From Agrobacterium tumefaciens (GTDB lineage Bacteria; Pseudomonadota; Alphaproteobacteria; Rhizobiales; Rhizobiaceae), in assembly GCF_013318015.2 (NCBI RefSeq), contig NZ_CP115841.1:1240001-1304000 (forward strand): a stretch of DNA of 64,000 nucleotides. The letters are read 5' to 3'. Of the stretch, positions 39,121 through 49,088 are shown piece by piece (the first letter of the stretch is position 1; each line of letters starts with the position of its first letter). A model generated the notes under the pieces. It was not told where the DNA came from. It was given only the letters and a program-made list of their open reading frames with translations, and made no database searches. The translations under genes and the position numbers were made by a program.

Positions 39121-40089
39121 TCAGCGTAGCGAAGCCGTGAAAAAGCGGATGACTTCGCTGTTCAGTCGACGATGAAACTCCGCCCGGTCAAACCCCGGAA
39201 TATCGCCGCATATCTGGGCCAGGGCTTTTTCCATCTCGGCGGGGCAAGGTGTTATGAACGAAAAATGCCCTGCCCCTTTCACCGTCTGATAGTCCGGTTT
39301 TGCCGGCAGGTCGTCGCGCAGCCTTAAAATATCCTCCGGCGCCACACCGTCGCCGCCGCGCTCTGAACTCCAGAGCTGAACGGGGATTTTGATATCTCGC
39401 AGATCGGCCCGCCCTGGAAAGGCGTTGAGGGGGTCTGCAACAACCACAGCCTTCACCCGCGCATCGTAGACCCGGTCCTCAGGCGAAGCAGACCTTTCCA
39501 GCATCTGAGCACACACCGCCGCCTGCCCATCAGGGCACGGCAATCCGGTATTTGGAAAATCCGGAACGCCGCCGGCAAGTACCAGCGCCGTATAACCGCC
39601 GCGCGAAAATCCGAACACCCCGATCCTTCCGGCATCGATAAAACGGGCATCGTTCCAGTTCGCCAGCATATGGTCGAGCAGACGGACGATATCGGCCGGT
39701 CGTTCGGTCAGCGCGGAAAGATCGCCTGCCCGCTTCATGTCGATGGCGTTATCGCCGGGATGATTGATCGCCGCGACGATGAAGCCGGCATCCGCCAGCG
39801 CCGCCGCGGTATCCCGATGGCTGAAATACGTACCGCCGAAACCGTGGGAGATGATGACGAGCGGATATTGCCCATCGGCAACTGGGTAATCACGCACCGC
39901 CTGCAGAGCGAAGGGGCCGATGCGGGTCTCCACCGGAGTCGCCGCGCAGGGCGACCACACCGCCGCCCTCATGAAAGGCTTGCCGCCTGCCGAGGGAATC
40001 TCGATCAACCGAAGACCGGCTGCCAGAACGGTGCCCGTTCCGCACATGGCGGAAACAAGGGAAAGGCAAAGCAATACCAGAAATCGCAT
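39121..40089 (-). CDS. secreted dienelactone hydrolase-like protein
   Basis: A 322-residue exported hydrolase with signal peptide (RFLVLLCLSLVSAMCGTGTVLA, in part). The alpha/beta hydrolase core shows VIISHGFGGTYFSH, nucleophile GFSRGGY, and His in KGAGHFSF. It belongs to the group annotated as predicted dienelactone hydrolases or platelet-activating-factor acetylhydrolase-like. Four extra cysteines (PCPDGQAAVC, then TPCPAE and QICGD) suggest disulfides in the periplasm. The ATG at 40089 gives the signal peptide directly; an ATG at 40134 would precede it by 15 residues. Substrate unknown. Confidence 0.78.
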   Translation of the reverse strand: MRFLVLLCLSLVSAMCGTGTVLAAGLRLIEIPSAGGKPFMRAAVWSPCAATPVETRIGPFALQAVRDYPVADGQYPLVIISHGFGGTYFSHRDTAAALADAGFIVAAINHPGDNAIDMKRAGDLSALTERPADIVRLLDHMLANWNDARFIDAGRIGVFGFSRGGYTALVLAGGVPDFPNTGLPCPDGQAAVCAQMLERSASPEDRVYDARVKAVVVADPLNAFPGRADLRDIKIPVQLWSSERGGDGVAPEDILRLRDDLPAKPDYQTVKGAGHFSFITPCPAEMEKALAQICGDIPGFDRAEFHRRLNSEVIRFFTASLR

Positions 40090-40191
40090 GACCGACCCGC
40101 GGATCGGAAACATTGAATGCAAGGCCGTCACCAACAGGCCTCACCCGCAACATAGAGCAATCTCTTGTAGCGGAAATGACCGTCGTCAGAC

Positions 40192-40797
40192 TTAGAGCGA
40201 CTTCAGCGTCCAGGCCACGATTTCGCGGGTGGCGGCGGCGAAAGCCTGGTCTAGCGCTTTGACGAAATTGGCATTTCCGGAACCGCTGACGCGTGCGCTG
40301 GCGCGGAATACTTCCTGCGCCTTTACCGTGCCGTTGCGATCGTTCAAGAGCTTCACCGAAATCTCGATATCGGCGGTGTTTTTTGCCGTATCGATTTCGA
40401 AGGTGCGAATATCGCTGACCACCTGGTAATCGATCGCCAGCCCCTGCCCCGGCCGGCCGACGCCACCGAGCTTGCCGGTATCCTCGAATGCTTGCACCAG
40501 CTTGGATTGCACCATGCGCGGCAGGCGGTCGCTCCATTGCGAATTGCCGAGATATTGCACTTCCGAGCCGGAAAGGCGCACCACGATGTTTTCGCTATCA
40601 AGCGCTTTCAGCGCCGTCGGATCGGCGATCAGCAATTGCCGGCCTTTGAGCGACGGCCCCTGCGTTACAGTCGCCGAAGAGACGGAAAGGTCGAACGTAT
40701 CGTTCGATGGGGTTCCCGCACAGCCCGCCATCGCAACCGCAAGCAGCGGAGCCAAAAGCAGGGCACGGCGCTTATGGCCGTTCATCAATCGTGTCAT
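40192..40797 (-). CDS. Mla-type ABC transporter auxiliary lipoprotein
   Basis: A 201-residue lipoprotein with lipobox MAGC (Cys26). The rest matches the ABC-type transport auxiliary family (PqiC/MqiC-like; RQLLIADPTALKALDS, SDRLPRMVQSKLVQAFED). It is the last gene of a four-gene minus-strand operon after the MCE protein (15 bases apart). In such systems it is thought to link the MCE complex to the outer membrane. Confidence 0.88.
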   Translation of the reverse strand: MTRLMNGHKRRALLLAPLLAVAMAGCAGTPSNDTFDLSVSSATVTQGPSLKGRQLLIADPTALKALDSENIVVRLSGSEVQYLGNSQWSDRLPRMVQSKLVQAFEDTGKLGGVGRPGQGLAIDYQVVSDIRTFEIDTAKNTADIEISVKLLNDRNGTVKAQEVFRASARVSGSGNANFVKALDQAFAAATREIVAWTLKSL

Positions 40798-40812
40798 TGG
40801 CCCATACCCCTT

Positions 40813-42183
40813 TTAGCGCCTTGTTCTGCCGTCATATTGTTTCACGGTTTCGCCGCCGAAAATCAACCGCTGCGGATCGCGGTCTATATTGGTGATCGCA
40901 TTGTTGAGATTGTCGACCGTCTGCCGCGTGCTGCCGATAAGCGCCTGGAAATCCTTCAGGCCCGAACTGGAGAAGCGCGTGAGATTGTCGGCAATCGGCC
41001 CTATTCGGGCATTGAGATTGTCGGCCACGGCCTTGAACGAGGTCAAAGTCTCGCGCGCCTTTGCAAACAGCGAATTGGCATCGTCGGTTCCAAGCATGCC
41101 GTCCACCTTGGCAAGAATGCCATCGACACGGCTTGAGGCAAGGTTAAGCTTGCGGCCCATGTCGGTGAAATCGGAGACCGCCTGGTCGATATCGGCCCGG
41201 CGCGCACCGACATCGTCGGCAATCCGCTTGAAGTTCGCGACGGCATCGCGCGCATCGGCAGTCGCTGCGGAAACATCACCCACCACGGTGCTGACCTTTG
41301 CGGGATCGACCGACGCCAAAAGCTCATCCGCGCGCTTCACCACCGTCTGCACTTCCGTGCTCGCCGCCTCGAAGTTGCGCGCCGTGCTCTGCACCGTTTC
41401 CATGATGCCCTGAATATCGCTCGAAGCGGAAGCGACGTCCTTCGTCACCTTGTCGACATTAGACAGGATGGAATCGATCTTGCCGGCATCCACCGCCTTC
41501 ACCAGATCTTCGACAGCGGTCAGCGTGCCGTCCAGGCGCACCGAGACCGATTGAACGGTGGTGGAAAGCGAACTGAGGCTGGCGATGAAACTCTTGATAC
41601 CATCGGAATTTGCGGCCAGCGCATCGGAGAATTTCTCGGCGTTACGCACCGTCTGCGTCAGCGGCCCACGGGCATCCTGCACGAAACCCTGCAATTCGCC
41701 GATGGCGCCATCGGCGCGTTTCAGGATCTTGTCGGCGGTGGCAAGAAGGTTGGTGACGCTGGAAAGATCGGCCGTCAGCTCGGCGGGAACGCCGCTTTCG
41801 ACGGATTTCTGCAGAATGCGCTCACCATCTTTGTTGCCGCCGGAAAGCTCGATATAGGCAGCGCCCGTCAGGCCCTGAATTTCAAGCACGGCGCGGGTGG
41901 ACGGGAAAACCGGCGCGTCCGCCTGCACTTCAGTAAAGGCGATGGAATAGGCCGGATCGTCACGGTCGATCGCAAGACCGCGCACCGTGCCGACAGGAAT
42001 GCCGTTGAAGCGTACCGGAGAGCCGACGGAAAGGCCGTTTGCCGAGCCGGGAATACGCACCACGAGCTGCGCCGTCGGTCCACCCCGGCCGAATTCCGCC
42101 ATCCAGTAAACGAAGCCGAATGCGGCGGCGATCACGATCAGCGTGAAAATTCCGACTATGGTGTAGTTCGCCTTGGTTTCCAT
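40813..42183 (-). CDS. MCE-domain protein (MlaD-like)
   Basis: A 456-residue protein anchored by one N-terminal helix (YTIVGIFTLIVIAAAFGFVYW, in part), with an MCE domain at about residues 40-118 (GSANGLSVGSPVRFNGIPVG) and a long helical/coiled region to the end. MCE rings carry phospholipids between inner and outer membrane. It is longer than E. coli MlaD (183 residues) and closer to rhizobial and actinobacterial-type proteins with an extended helical tail. It lies 8 bases after the ATPase gene. Confidence 0.9.
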   Translation of the reverse strand: METKANYTIVGIFTLIVIAAAFGFVYWMAEFGRGGPTAQLVVRIPGSANGLSVGSPVRFNGIPVGTVRGLAIDRDDPAYSIAFTEVQADAPVFPSTRAVLEIQGLTGAAYIELSGGNKDGERILQKSVESGVPAELTADLSSVTNLLATADKILKRADGAIGELQGFVQDARGPLTQTVRNAEKFSDALAANSDGIKSFIASLSSLSTTVQSVSVRLDGTLTAVEDLVKAVDAGKIDSILSNVDKVTKDVASASSDIQGIMETVQSTARNFEAASTEVQTVVKRADELLASVDPAKVSTVVGDVSAATADARDAVANFKRIADDVGARRADIDQAVSDFTDMGRKLNLASSRVDGILAKVDGMLGTDDANSLFAKARETLTSFKAVADNLNARIGPIADNLTRFSSSGLKDFQALIGSTRQTVDNLNNAITNIDRDPQRLIFGGETVKQYDGRTRR

Positions 42184-42191
42184 GCTTCTTG

Positions 42192-43028
42192 TTACTCCAC
42201 CGGATTTTCGTGTCTGTCGTCCGGAAGAACGACAGAGCGCGCCCGTTTGCCACGGAAATAGGACTGCACCCAGGGGTCTTCACAGGCAAACATGTCCTGC
42301 AAGGTCCCTTCCACCAGCACCTTCTTCTGCCCTAGCACCGCAATGCGGTCGCAGACGGAGAACAGGCTGTCGAGGTCGTGCGTCACCATATACACGGTCA
42401 AACCGAGCGAATCGCGCAAGCGCGCGATCAGCATATCAAATTCCGCCGCCCCGATGGGATCGAGGCCGGATGTCGGCTCATCGAGGAAGACAAGGTCGGG
42501 ATCGAGCGACAGCGCGCGCGCAAGCGCGGCACGCTTGATCATGCCGCCGGAAAGCTCCGACGGGTATTTGTCGCCCGCATCGGGCTTCAGGCCCACCATC
42601 TCGATCTTGAGATAGGCAAGCTCGTCCATCAGCTTTTTCGGCAGGTCCAGATATTCCCGCATGGGCAGCTGGATGTTTTCCTTCACCGTCAGGCCGGAAA
42701 ACAGCGCCCCCTGCTGGAACAGCACGCCGAGCCGCTGGTCGAGCATCATGCGGTCGTCTTCGCTGGCCTTGTCGTAATCGGTGCCGAGAATGCGGATTGC
42801 ACCCGCCTGGCGTGGCAGAAGCCTCAAAATCGCACGCATCAGGACGGATTTACCCGCGCCGGATGGGCCGATGAAGCCAAGGATTTCACCGCGATAGACG
42901 TCCAGATCGAGATTCTCAAGCACGTTCCTGCCGTTGAAACCGACAGTCACACCCTCGACGGAAAGAACCGTCTCACGGCCGTCCTTTGCAGTTTTTGTCT
43001 CTTGCGGCTTCTGGTCCAAAGTTTCCAA
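42192..43028 (-). CDS. ABC transporter ATP-binding protein (MlaF-like)
   Basis: A 278-residue ATPase. Walker A GPSGAGKSVLMR, Q-loop FQQGALFSG, signature LSGGMIKRAALARAL, Walker B DPDLVFLDEPTSGLDPIGA and H-loop VTHD are intact, with the MlaF-like C-terminal extension. The start is set at TTG 43028: AAGGAGGG lies 4 bases upstream and overlaps the permease stop. An ATG at 43079 would overlap the permease by 41 bases. Translational coupling to the permease is likely. Confidence 0.9.
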   Translation of the reverse strand: METLDQKPQETKTAKDGRETVLSVEGVTVGFNGRNVLENLDLDVYRGEILGFIGPSGAGKSVLMRAILRLLPRQAGAIRILGTDYDKASEDDRMMLDQRLGVLFQQGALFSGLTVKENIQLPMREYLDLPKKLMDELAYLKIEMVGLKPDAGDKYPSELSGGMIKRAALARALSLDPDLVFLDEPTSGLDPIGAAEFDMLIARLRDSLGLTVYMVTHDLDSLFSVCDRIAVLGQKKVLVEGTLQDMFACEDPWVQSYFRGKRARSVVLPDDRHENPVE

Positions 43029-43038
43029 CGCGCCCTCC

Positions 43039-44199
43039 TTAAAAATCGATGGCTGCGTAGAAGATGGCAAAAAGGCCATCCACCAGAATGACGACGAAGA
43101 TCGATTTGACCACCGACGACGTGACGTGTTTGCCGAGCGATTCCGCCGAACCGCCGACCTTCATACCCTCAACCGCCGCAACGATGCCGATGATCAGCGC
43201 CATGAACGGCGCCTTGATCATGCCGGCGGCGATGGTCGATTCCTCGACCGCGCCATGCAGACGCGACAGAAACACTTCGAAGGTGATGCCGGAATAGAGA
43301 AGCGTGACGATGGCGGCGCCGAAAAGTGCGGCGAAATTGGCAAGGATGGTCAGAAGCGGCAGTGCGATTGTCAGCGCCACGAGACGCGGAAACACCAGCA
43401 CGCCGACAGGGTTGAGACCGATCACCTTCAGCGCGTCGATTTCCTCGCGCATCTTCATCGAGCCGATTTCCGCCGTGATCGCACTGCCGGAGCGACCCGC
43501 GATCATGATCGCGGTCAGAAGCACGCCGATTTCACGCAATTGCAGGATGCCGACGAGATCGACGACGAAAACTTCCGCGCCGAAATAACGCAGCTGGAAG
43601 GCGCCCTGCTGGGCGATGATGGCGCCGATCAAAAACGACATCAGCATGATGATCGGCACGGCGCGCACGCCCATATGGTCGATCTGGTTGACGATGGCCG
43701 CCGGCGAGACGCCGCGTCCGCGCCCGAGCTTCATCTGCGCGCCGCGCACGGCAGAACCCAGAATATACATGCCCGCGAGGAAATCCGCACCATTCTGGAC
43801 GACAGCCTGGCCGATCGGCGAGAAGAAGCGTTCGGCAAGTCCCACCTTGGCGGCAGGCTCGCCCTCCATCGCCGCTTTATCCGGCAATTGGCCGATCAGA
43901 TCCTCGATTCGCTCGTTTCCGGTAAGCGTGACAGTAACGCCCTTCGCTTCCATATCTTCGCGCAATCGCCGGATGACCCAGGCGCCGGTCGTGTCGATTG
44001 CCTCCACCGAGGAAAGATCGATCTCCACCGGACCGGCAGGGCCGCTTTTCTCGATGTTTTCGAGGCGTGCAAAAATGCCTGAAAGATTGCTGTTACGCCA
44101 GGAACCGCTCAAGGCATACCGCTGGCCGCCGCCGGAGACGGCGTCGTCTTCGGTGATTGCGGCCGGGTTCGCCTGTTGCCGTATATCCTGTTCTTGCAT
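43039..44199 (-). CDS. MlaE-like permease fused to an N-terminal STAS domain
   Basis: A 386-residue inner-membrane permease. The first 115 residues are a STAS domain (VEIDLSSVEAIDTTGAWVIRRL), which in E. coli is the separate protein MlaB. The MlaE domain follows (RAVPIIMLMSFLIGAIIAQQ, REIGVLLTAIMIAGRSGSAITAEIG) with about five helices. The ATG at 44199 has GGAGC upstream; an earlier ATG (44286) lacks support. It heads the Mla-type operon and diverges from the epimerase gene. Confidence 0.9.
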   Translation of the reverse strand: MQEQDIRQQANPAAITEDDAVSGGGQRYALSGSWRNSNLSGIFARLENIEKSGPAGPVEIDLSSVEAIDTTGAWVIRRLREDMEAKGVTVTLTGNERIEDLIGQLPDKAAMEGEPAAKVGLAERFFSPIGQAVVQNGADFLAGMYILGSAVRGAQMKLGRGRGVSPAAIVNQIDHMGVRAVPIIMLMSFLIGAIIAQQGAFQLRYFGAEVFVVDLVGILQLREIGVLLTAIMIAGRSGSAITAEIGSMKMREEIDALKVIGLNPVGVLVFPRLVALTIALPLLTILANFAALFGAAIVTLLYSGITFEVFLSRLHGAVEESTIAAGMIKAPFMALIIGIVAAVEGMKVGGSAESLGKHVTSSVVKSIFVVILVDGLFAIFYAAIDF

Positions 44200-44342
44200 A
44201 ATGCTCCGAGCGAGTGCAGCCGTCACGAGATTCTTAAAGGTTTCATAACGGTTTGGCCTTCGGCAAGCCACAGTGACAGCCGACAATTCGCGATAAATTT
44301 GGCGTCATGTGTCTTTTAACGCCTGTCAGGAAGTGAAAAAAC

Positions 44343-45326
44343 ATGCCCCGTTACCTTCAAGCCACAACAGAACGTTTCGCCGTTGCTGGCAGCTTCACTA
44401 TTTCACGCGGCACTCGCACACATGCGGATGTCGTAACGTGCACCATCCGCGATGGTTCCTTTACCGGCAGAGGTGAATGTGTGCCCTACCCGCGTTATGG
44501 CGAAAGCATCGAAGGCGTTATCGCCGATATCGAAGCAATGGCTGAGCAGATTGCCGGCGGCCTGACACGGCATGAATTGCAGCAGGTGATGAAACCCGGC
44601 GCCGCCCGCAATGCAGTGGATTGCGCACTATGGGACCTCGAAGCCAAGATGAGTGGCAAAAGTGCTGCCGAACATAGTCTCGGACACGCGGCAAAACCGC
44701 TCGTTACCGCCTATACCATCTCGCTTGCCGATCCCGAGACCATGGCGGCTAAAACGGCGGAAAACGCTGGCCGCCCGCTGCTGAAGATCAAGACAGGAAC
44801 GGCGGATGACGAGGCGCGCCTGCGGGCCGTGCGCACCGCAGCACCTGACGCGCGCATCATCATCGACGCCAATGAGGGCTGGAACGACGATAATATCGAA
44901 TATTATCTGAAACTCGCAGCGGAACTGAACATCGCACTCATCGAACAGCCGCTTCCCGCCGGCAAGGACGCCATCCTGGCCCGCATCGACCACCCGGTCC
45001 CCATCTGCGCCGATGAAAGCGTGCATTCCACCAAGGACCTCGCAGACCTGCGCGACCGTTACGATGCGATCAACATCAAGCTGGACAAGACCGGCGGTCT
45101 CACGGAAGCACTTGTCATGAAGGCAGAGGCGGAGCGGCTAGGCTTCATCATCATGGTCGGCTGCATGCTCGGCACCTCGCTCGGCATGGCCCCCGCCGTT
45201 CTGGCCGCCCAGGGAGCCGCCTTCTCCGATCTCGACGGCCCGCTGATTCTCAGGCAGGACCGGCAGCCGGGCCTCGTTTACGAGGGGTCGCTGGTTTATC
45301 CGCCGCAGCCGGAGTTGTGGGGATAA
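44343..45326 (+). CDS. enolase-superfamily dipeptide epimerase (Ala-Glu epimerase / DgcA type)
   Basis: A 327-residue muconate-lactonising subgroup enzyme. The catalytic Lys pair is in LKIKTG and IKLDKTGG, and the metal ligands are Asp in IIIDANEGW, Glu in LIEQPLP and Asp in ICADESVH. This set is typical of L-Ala-D/L-Glu epimerases, used in recycling murein peptides, and of N-acetyl-D-Glu racemase DgcA. The DgcN partner expected for D-glutamate catabolism is not adjacent, so the murein peptide role is at least as likely. It diverges from the Mla operon. Confidence 0.85.
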   Translation: MPRYLQATTERFAVAGSFTISRGTRTHADVVTCTIRDGSFTGRGECVPYPRYGESIEGVIADIEAMAEQIAGGLTRHELQQVMKPGAARNAVDCALWDLEAKMSGKSAAEHSLGHAAKPLVTAYTISLADPETMAAKTAENAGRPLLKIKTGTADDEARLRAVRTAAPDARIIIDANEGWNDDNIEYYLKLAAELNIALIEQPLPAGKDAILARIDHPVPICADESVHSTKDLADLRDRYDAINIKLDKTGGLTEALVMKAEAERLGFIIMVGCMLGTSLGMAPAVLAAQGAAFSDLDGPLILRQDRQPGLVYEGSLVYPPQPELWG

Positions 45327-45426
45327 GAGCCGTCGTTCGGGTTTCGTGTGAAAGCACTACGCCGAACATCGCAATAATCTTTGCAGTATCACGTAAACTG
45401 TATGACCAGCCTCGCCTCACACTCGA

Positions 45427-45513
45427 CGTCATCCTCGGGCTTGTCCCGAGGATCTATCCACGTCGCGCGAAATCAATCGGTTGCAAATCCTTGGGACAAG
45501 CCCAAGGATGACG
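45427..45513. repeat. palindromic intergenic mosaic element (copy 2, 87 bp)
   Basis: Outer arms CGTCATCCTCGGGCTTGTCC and the inverted counterpart ending CAAGGATGACG. Same length as copy 3 at 59429-59515 and same ends as copy 1. It lies between the epimerase and the convergent phosphoesterase genes and may also act as a transcription barrier. Confidence 0.75.
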
Positions 45514-45571
45514 ACAGAGAGCTGAACCATCCCGCGCTTAGGGATCGCCCTGCCTGCTGAACCAACCCCAA

Positions 45572-46399
45572 TCAGGCCGCGTGCTTGCCAATCAGACCTG
45601 GAATATCCACCGGCTCCATCTCGTCCGATGTCTGCGAAGGGACATCGCTCGTCTGCATCCAGGTGATCAGCTCGAAAGTGCCATCGGCATTTTCGGCAAT
45701 CGCCGTGCAGCTTTCCACCCAGTCGCCGGTGTTGATGTAGCGGATGCCGTCCATGTCTTCCATCACGGCGTGGTGGATATGGCCACAGATCACACCATCC
45801 ACATTGTTGCGGCGCGCCTCGTCGGCCACTACGCGCTGGAACTCGCCGATGAAGTTGACGGCGTGTTTGACCTGCAATTTCGCCCAGGCGGAGAACGACC
45901 AGTAAGGCAGGCCGATGCGGCGGCGCACCGCAGCAAGGACGATGTTGATCGCAATCGCCGCGTCGTAGGCCCAGTCACCGAGATAGGCGAGCAGGCGGGC
46001 ATTGCGCACCACCACGTCGAACTCGTCGCCATGGATGATGAGATATTTCTTGCCGTCTGCCGCCTCGTGGATCATGCGCTCGGCCACTTCGATACCACCG
46101 AAATGCATGCCCGGAAACTCGCGCAGAAATTCATCGTGGTTGCCGGGAATATAAACGATACGTGTTCCCTTGCGGGCCTTGCGCAACAACTTCTGCACCA
46201 CGTCGTTGCAGCCCTGCGGCCAGTACCAGCTGCGGCGCAGCCGCCAGCCGTCGATGATGTCACCGACCAGGATGATCGTATCGGCCTCGTGATGTTTCAG
46301 GAAGTCGAGCAAAAAATCCGTCTTGGCCGCCTTGGAACCGAGATGGACATCCGAAATGAAAAGCGTTCTGAACTGTCTGGTTTCAATTTGACCGGCCAC
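45572..46399 (-). CDS. calcineurin-type metallophosphoesterase (UDP-2,3-diacylglucosamine diphosphatase-like)
   Basis: About 275 residues with all metallophosphoesterase motifs: FISDVHLG, LVGDIIDGW, PGNHDEFL, IIHGDEFD and GHIHHA. It resembles LpxH-type UDP-2,3-diacylglucosamine hydrolases of lipid A synthesis, but many paralogues with other substrates exist. The open frame starts at 46564; a GTG at 46399 with AAGGGG 9 bases upstream gives the domain-length protein and is preferred. The start is not certain. Confidence 0.78.
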   Translation of the reverse strand: MAGQIETRQFRTLFISDVHLGSKAAKTDFLLDFLKHHEADTIILVGDIIDGWRLRRSWYWPQGCNDVVQKLLRKARKGTRIVYIPGNHDEFLREFPGMHFGGIEVAERMIHEAADGKKYLIIHGDEFDVVVRNARLLAYLGDWAYDAAIAINIVLAAVRRRIGLPYWSFSAWAKLQVKHAVNFIGEFQRVVADEARRNNVDGVICGHIHHAVMEDMDGIRYINTGDWVESCTAIAENADGTFELITWMQTSDVPSQTSDEMEPVDIPGLIGKHAA

Positions 46400-46622
46400 G
46401 GATTTAATCCCCTTGTTCGGTTGCGTCCCTGCGGCTTTCTTCCCTCTCAGAACCAGACTCGTGTTGCAGCAACATGACAATGGCCGGTTTTTGTATGGAA
46501 TATGACCGTTGGCATCACGAAAACGCGAATAAGCTATGCCCGCATTTGCATAAGGGGGCGGCAAATAACGGCTGTACCATGGGAAAGTTTGTTGTATTCA
46601 GAGGGCCGGAATTGAACCAGAC

Positions 46623-48953
46623 ATGACGGTGGAAGACATGACCTCTCACGATAAGAACAACACGCCCGCCAACACGGCAAAGGCCGACATCGAGGAACAG
46701 GCGCTCTTTTTCCACCGCTACCCGCGCCCCGGCAAGCTGGAAATCCAGGCCACCAAGCCCCTTGGCAACCAGCGCGATCTGGCGCTTGCCTACTCGCCGG
46801 GTGTCGCCGCCCCCTGCCTCGCCATCCATGAAAATCCGGAAATGGCGGCGGAATATACCGCCCGCGCCAATCTCGTTGCAGTGATTTCCAACGGTACGGC
46901 AGTGCTTGGCCTTGGAAATATCGGCCCGCTTGCGTCCAAGCCTGTTATGGAGGGCAAGGCTGTCCTCTTCAAGAAATTCGCCGGCATCGACGTTTTCGAT
47001 ATCGAGATCGATGCGCCCGGCATCAACGACATGGTCTCCACCATCGCAGCGCTGGAACCCACCTTCGGCGGCATCAACCTTGAAGACATCAAGGCGCCCG
47101 AATGTTTCGAGGTGGAGCGCCAGCTGCGCGAGAAGATGAACATACCCGTCTTCCACGACGATCAGCACGGCACGGCGATCATCGTCGCCGCCGCCGTCAC
47201 CAACGCGCTGGAACTGGCCGGAAAATCGCTTTCGAGCGTCAAGATCGTTGCGTCAGGCGCCGGTGCGGCAGCCCTTGCCTGCCTCAATCTGCTTGTCGCC
47301 ATGGGCGCAAAGAAAGAAAACATCTGGGTCCACGATATCGAGGGCCTCGTTTATGACGGCCGCAACTCGCTGATGGACGAGTGGAAGGAAGTCTACGCGC
47401 AGAAGACCGACAAGCGGGTTCTGGCCGACTCGATCGACGGCGCGGATGTCTTCCTCGGTCTTTCGGCGGCAGGCGTGCTGAAGCCGGAACTTCTGGAGCG
47501 CATGGCGGAAAATCCGCTGATCCTGGCGCTTGCCAACCCCAATCCGGAAATCATGCCGGAAGTGGCCCGTGCTGCCCGCCCGGATGCGATGATCTGCACC
47601 GGCCGTTCGGATTTCCCGAACCAGGTCAACAACGTGCTCTGCTTCCCCTATATCTTCCGCGGCGCGCTGGATTGCGGCGCAACCACGATCAACGAGGAAA
47701 TGAAGATGGCCGCCGTGCAGGCCATCGCCGAGCTTGCCCGCGAGGAAGTCTCGGAAGTCGCCGCCAAGGCCTATAGCGGCGAAACGCCGATCTTCGGCCC
47801 GAACTACCTCATTCCCTCGCCTTTCGATCCGCGTCTCATCCTGCGCATCGCGCCGGCCGTTGCCCGTGCTGCCGCCGCAAGCGGCGTCGCCGCCCGGCCG
47901 ATCAGCGATTTCGAAGCCTATCTCGACCAGCTGAACCGCTTCGTCTGGCGTTCCGGCTTCATCATGAAACCGGTCTTCAACGCCGCCAAGGTTGCCGAAA
48001 AGAAGCGCATCATCTTTGCTGAAGGCGAAGACGAGCGCGTGCTGCGCGCCGCACAGGTGCTTCTGGAAGAAGGGACCGGCATCCCGATCCTCATCGGCCG
48101 CCCGCAGATCATCGAAACGCGCCTGAAGCGCTTCGGCCTGCGCATCCGTCCGAATACCGATTTTGCGGTGGTCAATCCGGAAGACGATCCGCGTTACCGC
48201 GATTACGTCGATGATTATTTCGCCCTGGTCGGCCGCGCTGGCATCAACCCGGAGGCGGCCCGCACCATCGTGCGCACCAACTCCACGGTCATCGGCGCGC
48301 TGTCGGTGAAGCGTGGTGAGGCGGATGCGCTGATCTGCGGTCTGGAAGGCCGTTACGACCGGCACCTGCGCGACGTGAACCAGATCATCGGCAAGCAGGA
48401 AAGCGTTCGCTCTTTCGCAGGCCTCAGCCTGCTCATCACCCAGCAGGGCGCGCTGTTCCTCACCGACACCTTCGTCAACAACGATCCGACCTCCGAAGAA
48501 GTGGCCGAAATGGCCATTCTCGCGGCAAAGGAAATCCGCCGCTTCGGCATCACGCCGAAGATCGCGCTCGCCAGCCACTCCAATTTCGGGTCGCGCGATT
48601 CGGAAAGCGCCCGCAAGATGCGCCGCGCCCTGAAGATCGTGCAGGCAGCGGCACCCGAATTGGAAGTGGACGGCGAAATGCAGGGCGGCTCGGCACTTTC
48701 GGAAGCGCTGCGCAAGCGCGCCATGCCCAACAGCGTGCTGACCGGCGAAGCGAACCTGCTGGTCTTCCCGAACCTTGATGCCGCAAACATCACGCTCGGC
48801 GTCACCCGCACGCTGACGGAGGGCCTGCATGTCGGCCCCATCCTGCTTGGCACGGCACTTCCCGCCCATATCTTGTCGCCCAGCGTCACCTCGCGCGGCG
48901 TTGTCAACATGGCGGCCTTTGCCGTCGTGCAGGCATCGCACCCTTCGGTCTGA
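46623..48953 (+). CDS. NADP-dependent malic enzyme with C-terminal phosphotransacetylase-like domain
   Basis: A 776-residue fusion. The N-terminal 440 residues are malic enzyme ([24 protein letters not shown], and the nucleotide fold [13 protein letters not shown]). The C-terminal 320 residues resemble phosphate acetyltransferase ([22 protein letters not shown], then [15 protein letters not shown]) but in this enzyme family lack proven Pta activity and are thought to be regulatory, binding acetyl-CoA. In rhizobia two such enzymes, NAD- and NADP-preferring, occur; which one this is cannot be decided by eye. An ATG at 46641 has GGTGGAAGAC upstream and may be the real start. Confidence 0.93.
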   Translation: MTVEDMTSHDKNNTPANTAKADIEEQALFFHRYPRPGKLEIQATKPLGNQRDLALAYSPGVAAPCLAIHENPEMAAEYTARANLVAVISNGTAVLGLGNIGPLASKPVMEGKAVLFKKFAGIDVFDIEIDAPGINDMVSTIAALEPTFGGINLEDIKAPECFEVERQLREKMNIPVFHDDQHGTAIIVAAAVTNALELAGKSLSSVKIVASGAGAAALACLNLLVAMGAKKENIWVHDIEGLVYDGRNSLMDEWKEVYAQKTDKRVLADSIDGADVFLGLSAAGVLKPELLERMAENPLILALANPNPEIMPEVARAARPDAMICTGRSDFPNQVNNVLCFPYIFRGALDCGATTINEEMKMAAVQAIAELAREEVSEVAAKAYSGETPIFGPNYLIPSPFDPRLILRIAPAVARAAAASGVAARPISDFEAYLDQLNRFVWRSGFIMKPVFNAAKVAEKKRIIFAEGEDERVLRAAQVLLEEGTGIPILIGRPQIIETRLKRFGLRIRPNTDFAVVNPEDDPRYRDYVDDYFALVGRAGINPEAARTIVRTNSTVIGALSVKRGEADALICGLEGRYDRHLRDVNQIIGKQESVRSFAGLSLLITQQGALFLTDTFVNNDPTSEEVAEMAILAAKEIRRFGITPKIALASHSNFGSRDSESARKMRRALKIVQAAAPELEVDGEMQGGSALSEALRKRAMPNSVLTGEANLLVFPNLDAANITLGVTRTLTEGLHVGPILLGTALPAHILSPSVTSRGVVNMAAFAVVQASHPSV

Positions 48954-48980
48954 TGAAGGCGTATTAACGCAGTTTTGAAC

Positions 48981-49009
48981 AAGCTGTTGCCGCATTGCGG
49001 CAACAGCTT
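48981..49009 (+). terminator. perfect 13-bp hairpin after malic enzyme
   Basis: AAGCTGTTGCCGC-ATT-GCGGCAACAGCTT, 28 bases after the malic enzyme stop. There is no real U-tract (ATGTTATCTT follows), so it may protect the mRNA end as much as terminate. Confidence 0.65.
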
Positions 49010-49088
49010 ATGTTATCTTCCTGAAACACGGATTTCCCGAAGCATAACACCCTCGCCACCGGCCGGGGACATCGAACGGATCGCACCA

